NCBI GenBank assembly: GCA_035771175.1 | Contig: CM069608.1 | Location: forward strand, 10,884,019 to 10,948,018 | Source: Paratinospora sagittata | Lineage: Eukaryota; Streptophyta; Magnoliopsida; Ranunculales; Menispermaceae | DNA length: 64,000 nucleotides | Direction of reading: 5' to 3' | Part shown: in pieces, positions 44,114 through 54,722 of the stretch | How positions within the stretch are numbered: the first letter of the stretch is position 1 | Layout: the number at the start of each line of letters is the position of its first letter | Program-made: the position numbers and the translations under genes | The notes under the pieces: model-generated | Database searches by the model: none | Seen by the model: the letters and a program-made list of their open reading frames with translations, nothing else | Told to the model about the DNA's origin: nothing

Positions 44114-45442
44114 TTATCCCGGCTTAAAAAGACGTTCTATAATCTTCTTATCATGCCATTGCTTGGTCTTTTCCTTATACAATTTAGCATTTTCATAGGC
44201 TTGAAGGCGGAACTCATCCATCTCATTCAGTTGTAACAACCGCTTCTCACCAACAACGTGTGAGTCGAAATTGAGCTTCTTGATAGCCCAATTCGCATTA
44301 TGCTCGAGTTCCATTGGAAGATGACATGTTTTCCCGAAGACTAAACGATATGGAGACATTCAGATCGGGGTCTTGAAAGCAGTCCAATACGCCCATAAAA
44401 CATCCTCTATCTTCTTAGACCAATCCTTCCGAGTGGGATTTACCGTCTTCTCAAGGATTCTTTTAATTTTCCGGTTAGATACCTCAGCTTGTCCACTCAT
44501 TTGCGGATGATATGCAATAGCCATCTTATGAGTAACTCCGTGTTTAGCAAGAAGAGCTTCACAAGGCTTGTTATAGAAACGTGTCCCTTTATCTCTGATT
44601 ATTGCTCGCGGAGTTCCAAAACGAGTAAAAATATTTTTCTTCAAAAAGCTCACCACTGCTCTCGAGTCATTAGTAGGCAAAGTCACTGCTTCCACCCACT
44701 TAGACACATAATCGACTACTACCAAGATGTATAAGTTATTAAAGGAAGGAATGAAAGGCCCCATGAAGTCAATGCCCCCAAACATGAAAAATCTCAACTT
44801 TCAAAATATTGTTTAGGGGCATCTCATGACGGCATGATATATTCCCTATTCTTTGGCACCGATCACACTCGAAAGCGAATGAATGAGCATCCTTAAAGAG
44901 TGTTGGCCAATAAAATTTGGACTATAGAACCTTTGCAGCCGTTCAATCACCTCTAAAGTGTCCCCCATAATCTGAAGAATGGCAATAATGAAGTATATCT
45001 GAAACTTTTTCCCTTGGAACACACCTTCTCAAAATCTGATTTGCACATTACTTAAACAAAAATGGCTCATCCCAAATATAATATCGCACATCATGTAGAA
45101 ATTTTTTCTTTTGTTGGTATGTAAGATTCGAGGGTAGAACATCACTTGCCAAGTAATTGACATAATCAGCATACCATAGCACACTTTGCTGTTGAAAAGC
45201 AAAAAGTTGCTCATCTAGAAATGATTCATTAATCAAGGACATCCCTACATCTTGGTCACCATTTTCTAATTTGGATAAATGATCTGTAACTTGATTTTCT
45301 GATCCCTTTCTATCACGAATTTCTAAGTCAAATTCTTGCAACAAGAGTACCCATCTAATTAACCTTGGCTTGGTATCCTTTTTCTCAATTAAGTACTTGA
45401 TGGCTGAGTCGTCTATGTACACTATAACTTTGGTGCCAGTGA
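44114..45442 (-). pseudogene. Athila RNase H end and integrase (broken)
   Basis: Below the Tekay-like insertion, the - strand continues with [18 protein letters not shown] and [20 protein letters not shown], the C-terminal part of RNase H and its connection. The integrase core at 44797-44360 has [35 protein letters not shown] and [21 protein letters not shown] stop follows FKTPI and the C-terminal [20 protein letters not shown] segment resumes at 44359. The zinc-finger part between is degenerate (44800-45040). Confidence 0.88.
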
Positions 45443-47199
45443 TGTAATTCCCTAGAAATAATTTCATCTAGCCCATAACCCAATTGCATGTTGCCCAAAC
45501 TCTACGTGTTGCCTTGATGTGTTTGGTGTTTGTTTGATGTTTGTTATGTTGTATTTATGTGTTAATTTTAACTTTAGGTTGGGTGTGTCAAATGGACTTG
45601 GGAATATTAGAAATGAGTCCGGAATGCGTTTTTACATACAAAACGCCTATCTAAACGCGAAAATCCGATGTTTATCGAGCGCTCCATGGTTTAATCAATC
45701 TTGCATGGTTTTGAATGGTTTGGACTTGTGTTAGGATTGAATTACCTAGACTAAGTATTTGTCTTAATTTTTGGAAATTAGTCTTATATGTGGATTTGCA
45801 CGGATGTCGAGGTTGATCATGAGATGGAAAACTCATGATGGGGATTAGATGCACATGGACTTGTTGAATTAGAAATTGATCATGATTAGTTGTATGGATG
45901 ATCATGATAATTGATGTATGTGCATGAATCTATGATTTTTAGGATCTTATTTAGCATTGGGATTCGCGTAAACCCATCTGTGGATAGCTCTGCTTGCGTG
46001 GCATTGGTTGTGAGTAGTTGTTCGTCTTGTTTATCACTTGTGTCATCTTATTTACTTATACTTGTATGTTGAAAGTCATGAAAAATTATTATGGAAATGC
46101 ATGTGTTTGATGTGTTTTAAATGACATGCATTGATACTTTAGAAGCTTGGTGTTCCAAGCTAAGTTCCCTAGGTGTTCTTAGGAGGCTTGTGCATGTTGC
46201 CAAGCTGACTTCTCTAGAGGTAGATTTGTATGTGGAAGCTCTAGAAGGCTAGGTGTTTCAAGCTAAGTTCCCTAGGTGTTCCTAGGAGGCTTGTGCATGT
46301 TTGCCAAGCTGACTTCTCTAGAGGTGAAAATGGACATGCCCCTATTTAGGGAGGATCATGTCACTGACGAGTGAATGATTTATATGTCAGGAAATGAATG
46401 GTTTTGAAATGCATGGAATTGAGAATGCTTATTTTTACTATGTGTTTTATGATTCACATGCTCATGAGCGTTATTTCATGCATGTGCATTATGACTTTTA
46501 TTGATGTATAATTGATGGCACAACTGAACACTATTCACTGGGCACCGTTGGCTCACACTCTCACTCTCTTTTCAGGTTCTACTGATAAAGGCAAGGGCAA
46601 GGGCATAGCCTTCCCTTAAGAGTTAACCACTGTAGAAGCTAGGGACATCCTGATGTGAGTCTAGGTTTGATGTGTGTGATGGATGTCTTTACATATGTAT
46701 ATGTTTTGCTTATTTTGATACATATGTAATTAATAACACTTGTTAAACCTAAATGGTGAGGGACTTTGCGTATTATGTTTGTGTTGATGTTTATTGGCCA
46801 TTGGCCTTGGATTGATGATGACGAGTCTAAGCATGTTGCCTTAGACTATTTTGGATTTATGTTGGAGACCCCTTTTGATCATGGTTGTATGTTTTATTTG
46901 AGGACTGTTATGATCATTATTATTGTCTTGTATGCCTTGGGATCATTCTTATTTGATTCATGTGGATGTGTGTATTTGATGATTTTGAATTGCTATGTCT
47001 ATTAGGTGATTGTTGTGGCTCAAAAAAAAAAAAAAAAATTTGTGGACTCTATGTGAGAGTATGGTTGAGGTTTGTAGGGTCCTGATCATCTCATATGATG
47101 ATTTGAGGTGGTCATGGATGCCTATGCTTGGCGCCCCACCCCGGCACTTCCGCACGTCGATCCATGAGGGATGGCTGTCTGGGGTGTGGGGTCGTCACA
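45443..47199 (+). repeat. Chromovirus 5' LTR, internally deleted
   Basis: It matches the 3' LTR on both sides of a junction at about 45665-45690, where roughly 0.9 kb (equivalent to about 54951-55868) is missing and about 20 bases of unmatched filler are present. It contains an A-run at 47023-47038. Confidence 0.9.
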
Positions 47200-47426
47200 G
47201 TTGGTATCAGAGCCAGGTTTACTTAGGTTTGGTCTAGATTAGGAGACTTTGACCTAAATTGATCGAGTTGAGAGCTTTAGGTGACTAAAATCTTAAATGA
47301 TAACTAAAAAGTCTTACTACTCTATTTTGTGTGTGTATTACATATTATGGGTAGTTATGAGGCTTTGAGGATGTCTTGGATGATCATGTGTATGATTGGT
47401 TGTTTATGTTTTTGCTTCTCAGTGGC

Positions 47427-48814
47427 ATGAGGAGAAGTGAAAGAGTTAGACAACCACACATGGAGTCATCCGAAGCAGACATAATCAGGATGTTGGAGGA
47501 ATTGGTTGTTGTTCAGGGTCGCATGGTGGCGACCCAAGCCACACAGTTAGAAGCTTAGGCAGCTCAGATGTAGGAGCTGGTTAGGAGGACAGAGGCTACC
47601 GCACCGCAGCCACCTCAAGATGTACCCCAGGAAGGTGGTGCCGGTGGGGTTGTGATTGATCCTATATGAGATGAGGTTGTAGCTGAGCCCCCTATGGCTA
47701 CACCACAACCTGAGGTTGCACCTGCACCCATTCCTATTCTAGCCAGAGGGCCCTCAGACCAACGAATCAGGATGGTAGAGAAATTCATGAAGCTTAAGCC
47801 TGGGAAGTTTTATGGGGGAGCAGAACTGAAGAAGGCCGAGGATTGGCTGAAAAACGTTGAGAAGATTGCTCAGACTCTTGGCCTTGATGAGGAGGCCCAG
47901 GTGCTTTGTTCTACCCACATGCTGGAAGGTGATGCAGATGACTGGTGGACATCTGTATTGAAAAACAAGGGCACAGTATGGAGTTGGCAGTCGTTCAGGT
48001 AGCTATTCCTTGAGGCCTATGTTCATGCTACCGAGAGACTAAATAAGAGGCACAAGTTCATGAACCTTAAGCAAGGCACAAGGCACCATGACTGTTCGTT
48101 AGTACGAGATCAAGTTCATGTTGTTGTCTGCTTATGCTCCGGGTTTGGTACAGTTGACTGAGGATCAGATCACACAGTTCATGTTGGGATTGAAGCCAGC
48201 TATAAGGCAGGCCTTGTTAGTGACTGAGATGGCCGAGTTCAGGACAATGACCATGAGAGTCGCACAGTTCGAGCTACATGAGCATATTGAGAGACAAACT
48301 AGACCCGCAATTCAGGCACCTCAACAGATTCAAATTGAGACAGGTGGGAAAAACTCTTGGAAGGAGGGGAAGTAGGGGAAGAAGAGGAAGTTTCAGGCGG
48401 GGACACAATCTGAGGGTTCTCAGAGTGAGTCATCTCACGTCTAGACTGGTGTCAGATCTTCACCATTCGCGGTACCCTCTACCCCTGTGGCCATTCAGGC
48501 ACAGAGGCCACCACTTCCACAGTCTAGCCGAGGTCGAGGCAGAGGTGGTAACGAGGCTGCATCGCAGTCAGGTCTACTACTTCGAGGGCTCCTTTCATTT
48601 GTTATCAGTGTGGTCAGCAAGGTCACATGAAGATTTAGTTTCCGAACCCACCTTTGGCATCTCCGGGTACAGTGCAGCAGTTCAGTGGTAGAGTGATTGC
48701 CAAGGCAGCCACCGAGTCAGATCCAGCCGCATCGAGGACCTTAGTGGAATGTACTCTTCATATTTGTGATATTTCGATGCATGTTTTATTTGATGCTGGA
48801 TCTACACTGTCTTT
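47427..48814 (+). pseudogene. Chromovirus gag and protease start (broken)
   Basis: Starting MRRSERVRQP, the reading has stops near 47556 and 47670. The gag core follows with FMKLKPGKFYGGAELKKAED, WLKNVEKIAQTL and MLEGDADDWWTSV. A frame change leads to FMLGLKPAIRQALLVTEMAE. A zinc knuckle with CYQCGQQGHMKI lies near 48600-48635, with a stop and loss of the last Cys. The protease opens with CDISMHVLFDAGSTLSF and is cut by the solo LTR at 48815. Confidence 0.88.
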
Positions 48815-50267
48815 TGATAGTTGCATTTTTAGATAGGATTTATAGAATGTTTTAGGTGTATTTTAGGATGATTTATACATTAGTTTAGTGTGTATATGTT
48901 AGTTTTGATTGATTTGTTAGTTTAGGAATAAATATGTTTTTATGCATTATTTAAGTTTGTTAATTTATATGTTGGATCAATTTACGTTTTTAGTGTGTTA
49001 ATTACTTGTGTTAATTTGTTTTGTAGGTGTTTAGATGTGTTAGAAGTGAGCATGAATGATGCACACAACAAATGAGAAGCCTAGATGACGTTTCTTAAAG
49101 AACCCAAGTGAAGAAGTAGAAGAAAATTGGCTAAGTCCACAAGAAGGAAGGCAAAAAGCAGTAGAAATTTGGCTAAGTCCACAAATCAGGCGTAGAATAA
49201 AACACTTTGGGTGCCACGGCGTAGGAACAAAATTAACGGAGCGTTGTGGCGCTGCCCGTGGCGCTGGAACAATCAATCGGAGCATCGCGACGCTAGAGCT
49301 TTTTGAGCGTTTTTGGCAACTTCTAATTACTATTTTGAGAAGGACTTTCTAATTGGAGATTTTGGATGACAAGTGGAGTATAATATATATCAAAGTGAAG
49401 GGTTTTTCAAGACGAACAAGTGAGGAATAAAGGTTTTTACGGCTGGAACATGTGGGAGAAAGAGATCGGCATTGAAGATCATCCATAAATTTTACATCGA
49501 TTTTAGTTTGTTCTCTTTATTATTATTCATGTTTACACCATTGTTTACCATTTTTATGTCTTTAGTTATGAACTAAACCTCTTTCTAGAGGTGTAGATTG
49601 ATCCAAACTCGAGACTATGTCTTAGCTTTTATTATTTAATTATTATTAATGAATTCTTTTAGTTTAGTTATACTTTTTTGTGCATAAAGCCTTCGATCCC
49701 CTGATCAAGGATTGAATGATCCTAGATTCGAGGTAAATGCTCCAAAAAAGGGTACCTTGGGTTGGAACTTGAAGAGTATAACCTAGGCTATCGTGAGACT
49801 CAAAAGGAGATCGAGAACCTTTGAAGTCATTAGGTGGAATTCATAAATCTTAGTGAATTATCGTTGCGTTTGGTTTTCATCAAAAGAGTTAAACCATTAC
49901 AACGGTAATATGCTCTAGTTCTGCTTCAAAAGAGAGAATTAGAAACGTTAGGAATTCTGACTTATAAGCTAGAGAATTGATTTAATAATAATACTTATAT
50001 CAAGACATAATTGAGAGCGAGGTGACATCGAACTTCTAGTTTAATCACCATTTGATTTATCATTTGCTTTGCATTGCGTTGTTAGTTATTAATTAGTTAA
50101 TTTAATTTTTGTCTTAATCATTCAATTAATCGATTTTGGTTGTCTAGATAAAATTAGGGGTAAAACGCGGTAGATAATGTGGTAAATATCCCTTAGGACG
50201 ATACCTGATTTCTCATCGGATTATATTATAATTTGGCAAGCATTCACTTGTGGTTTTGCACGCAACA
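48815..50267 (+). mobile_element. Athila/Tat-like solo LTR in the chromovirus protease, TSD TCTTT
   Basis: The 1453-bp block begins TGATAGTTGCATTTTTAG and ends GCACGCAACA, flanked by TCTTT at 48810-48814 and 50268-50272. Removing it with one TSD copy joins GSTLSF to ISGCMVDRL in frame, restoring the protease reading. It shares with the Athila LTRs the TGATA(A/G)TTG start, GC-rich GGCGCTGCCCGTGGCGCTGG-type motifs near 49208-49300 and a GGACGATACCTG block near 50195-50206. No coding sequence is attached. Confidence 0.93.
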
Positions 50268-50789
50268 TCTTTCATATCTGGATGCATGGTGGATAGATTG
50301 CATATGACTCCCGTTAGAGCTAGTACATGGTTAGTTGTGAGTACTGTAGATGGGGAGAGAATCTACCCGAACTTGGTTTGTGAGCACTGTGTTGTGAGAG
50401 TTGGGGACTTTGAAATGCCAGTGGACCTTAGAGTCCTAGAGTTCCTTGAGTTTGATGGAATCCTGGGGATGGATTGGCTTGCCGCATACCACACAGTGAT
50501 TGATTGCTTTGCGAAGAGAGTCATTTTTCAGATCCCTGGACATTCTGAGTTCACATTGCAAGGGAAAGCATCGAACAAACAAATTACCAGAGGTAGATTG
50601 GTAACTGATGGAGACAAAGAGATCTTAGTTGGGATAGTGCCAGAGGATGATGAGACCAGTGGGATAAGACTTGAGGACATCCCTGTAGTGAGAGATTTTC
50701 CCGATGTGTTTCCTTTGAACCTTCCTGGATTGACTCCAGAAAGGGAAATCTACTTTATCATAGAGCTAGTCCTAAAAGCTTATCAATTT
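50268..50789 (+). pseudogene. Chromovirus protease C-terminal half and start of reverse transcriptase
   Basis: Continuing after the solo LTR: ISGCMVDRLHMTPV, VRVGDFEMPVDLRVL and FDGILGMDWLAAYHTVIDC, the standard Tekay protease/linker segment with GMDWL. It then has VPEDDETSGIRLEDIPVVRD, FPDVFPLNLPGLTPEREIYF and IIELVLKAYQ, the opening of the RT. The reading stops at the inverted LTR fragment near 50790. Confidence 0.88.
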
Positions 50790-51826
50790 GGATTCACATT
50801 CCACATGTATTGGGGTTACTAGTGCACATCTATTTCACCGTACCGTTCTCATCCCCAATCATGTTAATTTGGGGTTACTAGTGCACGTCTATTTCACCGT
50901 ACCGTTCTCATCCCCAAATATTTCCTTTTTAAAACCCTTCTATGACAAGGTTAAGTCCCCTATTAGACAGATAGATGGGCCCAACCAAAGTCATAAGGTT
51001 TTCTCAAATCAATGCATCATTTAAAACATTAGGACACAATCATGCTTTCAACATACAATATATATAAGTGATATGATGACATAAAAGATATAATCATAAA
51101 TGAAGTCTACTCACAACCAAGCCTCGCGAGAGTATCTAACCACACACGGACACCAAACCAAATCAACCCAATCAAGGTCCTGAAACATTCGTCAATATCC
51201 AACCATACATCAATTTTTATGCTCAATCACATAAACATTACACATCAACCCTAAATCAGCCCATATATAGACAATAGGCCTAAATCCCATCTAATCCCAC
51301 CATTCAACTCAAATCACATGACTTAGGCCTCTAATGCATAGTTCTCATTCATAAACCATTCTATTAATCAAAAATATTGATTTTCAATTCCTTAGGCATA
51401 AACATGCTCAAATTGGGCCATTTGATCACAAGTAGGCATAACCCATGATATGGTTACAACCACCAAATCAGTAGCATAATCAACCCTAATCATGCTTAAT
51501 TAAACATAAGTCGCATCAATTCAATGATTCTAGGCCAAAAGCATCAAAAGCCCTAAAATATGAAATTTTCCATACTTAGGCCATATTGCCGATTTACACT
51601 AGGTCACCATGTTCAGCCATGTATATCACTGATTTTGCATCATGGGTTCATCAACAATGGCAACTAGATCAACATAGTTGACATGCAAGCTATTTGGAAA
51701 GGTCTAAGTTCATATTCTAAATTTAGGTCTAATACAAGCAACCCTACCAATTCTTCACTTAATATTTCTGTTCAGATGTATCAATCTCCCAACAAAAATA
51801 TTTAATCACAAAAAATCCTGTCTTCA
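50790..51826 (-). mobile_element. Inverted LTR fragment inside the chromovirus reverse transcriptase
   Basis: About 1 kb of non-coding sequence separates the RT opening from APYKMALVELIEW at 51829. Its - strand resembles the chromovirus LTR, for example TGCATGTCAACTATGTTG (compare 55532-55549) and a TTTTAAATGATGCATTGAT stretch (compare about 56296-56316), so it is a partial LTR of a related family in opposite orientation. A 60-bp unit is tandemly duplicated at about 50811-50929. Exact ends and TSD were not resolved. Confidence 0.6.
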
Positions 51827-51828
51827 TG

Positions 51829-53115
51829 GCACCATATAAAATGGCGCTGGTTGAGTTGATTGAGTGGTAGAAACAGCTTGAGGAGTTGTTGGCTAAGGGC
51901 TTCGTTAGCCCGAGTGTGTCACCTTGGGGAGCTCTAGTTTTTTTTGTCAAGAAGAAGAATGGGAGTTTGCGGTTATGCATTGACTACCGCCAACTCAATA
52001 GGGTGACCATTAAGAACAAGTATCCTCTCACGAGGATCGATGATCTGTTTAACCAGCTGAAGGGAGTGAAATTCTTCTCAAAGATTGATTTGCGTTCCGG
52101 TTATCATCAACTGAGGATCAGGGATGAAGATGTCCTAAGACAACTTTCCGTTTGCTTGTCTTCAAAGTATGTATAAGCTTTCATTTTTCTTTTTCTTTTA
52201 TCTTTTCTTTTTTTCCTTTATCATTTATGAGTTTCTTGTGATGCCTTTTGGTGTGACTAATGCACCAGCGATGTTCATGGACCTGATGCAGAGAGTCTTT
52301 AGGCAGTATCTGGATAAGTTTGTCATTGTCTTCATCGATGACATACTGGTGTATTCTAAGACTCAGGCTGAGCATGAGGAACACCTCAGAGTGACATTGC
52401 AGACTCTGAGGGAGCATAGATTGTATGTGAAGCTGAGCAAGTGCGAGTTTTGGATCACCGAGGTGAGATTCTTGGGTCATGTGGTGAGTTCAGAGGGGAT
52501 TTCTGTTGATCCAAGTAAGGTTGAAGCCATTATCTGGCCTAGACCTACCACAGTGACCGAGATCAGGAGCTTTCTGGGTTTGGCAGGTTATTACAGGAGG
52601 TTAGTGCAGGGCTTTTCTAGGTTGGTTGCACCTCTTACTAGGTTTACCCAGAAATATGTGCCCTTTGTGTGGGCGGATAGTATGAGAATACCTTTCTAGA
52701 GCTGAAAAAGAGGTTGACATCTGCGCCAGTATTGATTCTACCAGAGCTTGGTCAAGAGTTGGTTATCTACACTGATGCCTCTCATATTGATTTAGGGTGT
52801 GTGTTGATGCAGAAGGATAGGGTCATTGCTTATGCATCGAGGCAGTTGAAGGTGCATGAGAAGAATTATCCTGTTCATGACATAGAACTAGCCGCAATGG
52901 TTTTCGCTCTGAATATTTGGAGGCATTATCTCTATGGTGAGAAGTTCACCTTGTATTCTGACCACAAGAGCCTTAATATTTGTTTTCTCAGAAAGAATTG
53001 AACATGAGGCAGAGAAGGTGGTTAGAGCTCCTAAAGAACTATGATTTCACATTGGAATACCATCTTGGTAAGGCCAATGTAGTGGCTGATGTATTAAGCA
53101 GGAAGCGGGTAGAGA
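51829..53115 (+). pseudogene. Chromovirus reverse transcriptase and RNase H (broken)
   Basis: [40 protein letters not shown] and [15 protein letters not shown] are followed by an unusual T-rich stretch (about 52150-52225) replacing the expected FRTRYGHYEF region. Then come [30 protein letters not shown] (catalytic IDD), [20 protein letters not shown] and [18 protein letters not shown]. RNase H follows with [38 protein letters not shown] and [12 protein letters not shown] frameshift near 52690 and another near 53000 disable it. Confidence 0.9.
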
Positions 53116-53135
53116 TACTTATGGTAGCGTGCTAG

Positions 53136-54666
53136 ATGTCTCAGGAGTGGAGACTACTTGAGGAAGCTACAATGATGAGTGTATGTGTTACCCATTCAGA
53201 CGAGATTGTGGTATGTGCTCAGACGAGAGCTCAGCTTAGTCGAGTCCAACAGGTAATCGACCAGCAAAGGTTTGACATTGATTATGTGATGTACAAGTCT
53301 TGGGCTGAGGGTGGTGATCGTGTTGATTATCACGTGTCATCTGATGGTGCTTTGAGATATAGGGAACGTTTATGGGTTCCCGTAGATTCACAATTGAGGA
53401 GGAGTATACTCCAGGAGGCTCACAGATCTCAGTATGCTATTCATTCGGGCGGAACCAAGATGTATCATGATATGAAAAGGATGTATTGGTGGCCCGACAT
53501 GAATAGAGAGATAACTCAGTTTATTTAGAGATGTGAGATCTGTTAGAGAGTCAAGGCTGAGCATCAGAAACCTGGAAGGTAGATGCAACAACTTGCCATC
53601 CCTGAGAGGAAGTGAGAGCATATTACCATGGATCTTGTAGTGGGATTACCCTATACCCAAGGAGACATGATGCTATATGGGTCATAGTTGATCGCTTGAT
53701 CGAATCCGCTCACTTTTTGCCGATGAACATTAGGGATTCTATGGATAAGCTGAGCAGGTTGTATATGCGGGATATAGTCAGACTTCATGAAGTGCCAGTT
53801 TCAATTGTGTCAGATAGGGACCCGAGGTTTACATCTGTGTTTTGGCAGGGGTTACAGACGCAGCTCGTCACGAGGCTAGATCTCAGTACCGCATATCATC
53901 CTCAAACGGATGGCCGGTCTGAGAGGCTGATTTTGATTTTAGAGGATATGATCCGAGCTTGTGTCCTTAAGTCCGATGGTAACTGGGAGGAGTATTTACA
54001 CCTGTGTGAGTTTGCGTACAATAACAGTTATCAATGCAGTATTGGCATGGCTCCCTTCTAGGCTTTGTATGGCCGATCGTGTAGGTCACCCGGGTGTTGG
54101 ACAGAGGTAGGGGATGCCGCTATGTTGGGACCGGAGCTTGTACAAGAACACACAGAGAAGATCAAGCAGATTAAGCATAATGTGAAGATAACTCAAGATA
54201 GGCAGAAGAGCTATGCTGATCATAGGCGTAAGGCCATAGAGTTTGAGGTTGGTGACCAGGTTCTGTTGAAGATCTATCCTCAAAAGGGCCAAACGAGGTT
54301 TGGGATAAAAGGCAAGCTTGCTCTGAGGTTTATTGGGCCGTTAAAGATTTTAGAGCGGATTGGCCCCAGTCGGTTACCGATTAGCCTTGCCACCTCAGCT
54401 TGCAGCAGTACATAATGATTCATGTGTCAATGTTGAGATTGTATAAGAGTGATTTTGATCACGTCTTGGATTGGAGGCATGTGGAGTTGAGGCAGGATGG
54501 GACCTATGATGAGGGTCCAGTCCAAATACTTGACCAGAAGGTGCAGAGGTTGCGTAACCGAGATATTCCTATGGTCAAGGTAAAATGACAATTCCACGGT
54601 GAGAAGCAGGTTACTTGGGAGTATGAGGACTACATGAGGGAGTACTTTGACGAGTTTATGGGCTGA
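53136..54666 (+). pseudogene. Chromovirus integrase and chromodomain-like tail (broken)
   Basis: The zinc-finger region shows HSGGTKMYHDMKRMYWWPDM then stops. The core (53612-54061) has VPVSIVSDRDPRFTSVFWQG and YHPQTDGRSERLILILEDMI; the start of the core is frameshifted. Next are YGRSCRSPGCW, KSYADHRRKAIEFEVGDQVL and FGIKGKLALRFIGPLKILER. The end (54400-54666) reads RLRNRDIPMVKVK, a stop, then KQVTWEYEDYMREYFDEFMG, the chromodomain-like tail that marks this as a Tekay-type chromovirus. The element is inactive. Confidence 0.9.
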
Positions 54667-54722
54667 GGTAATTTTTTAACCTTAAAACTTTGAGGGCGAA
54701 GTTTACTCTAAGGTGGGTGTGA

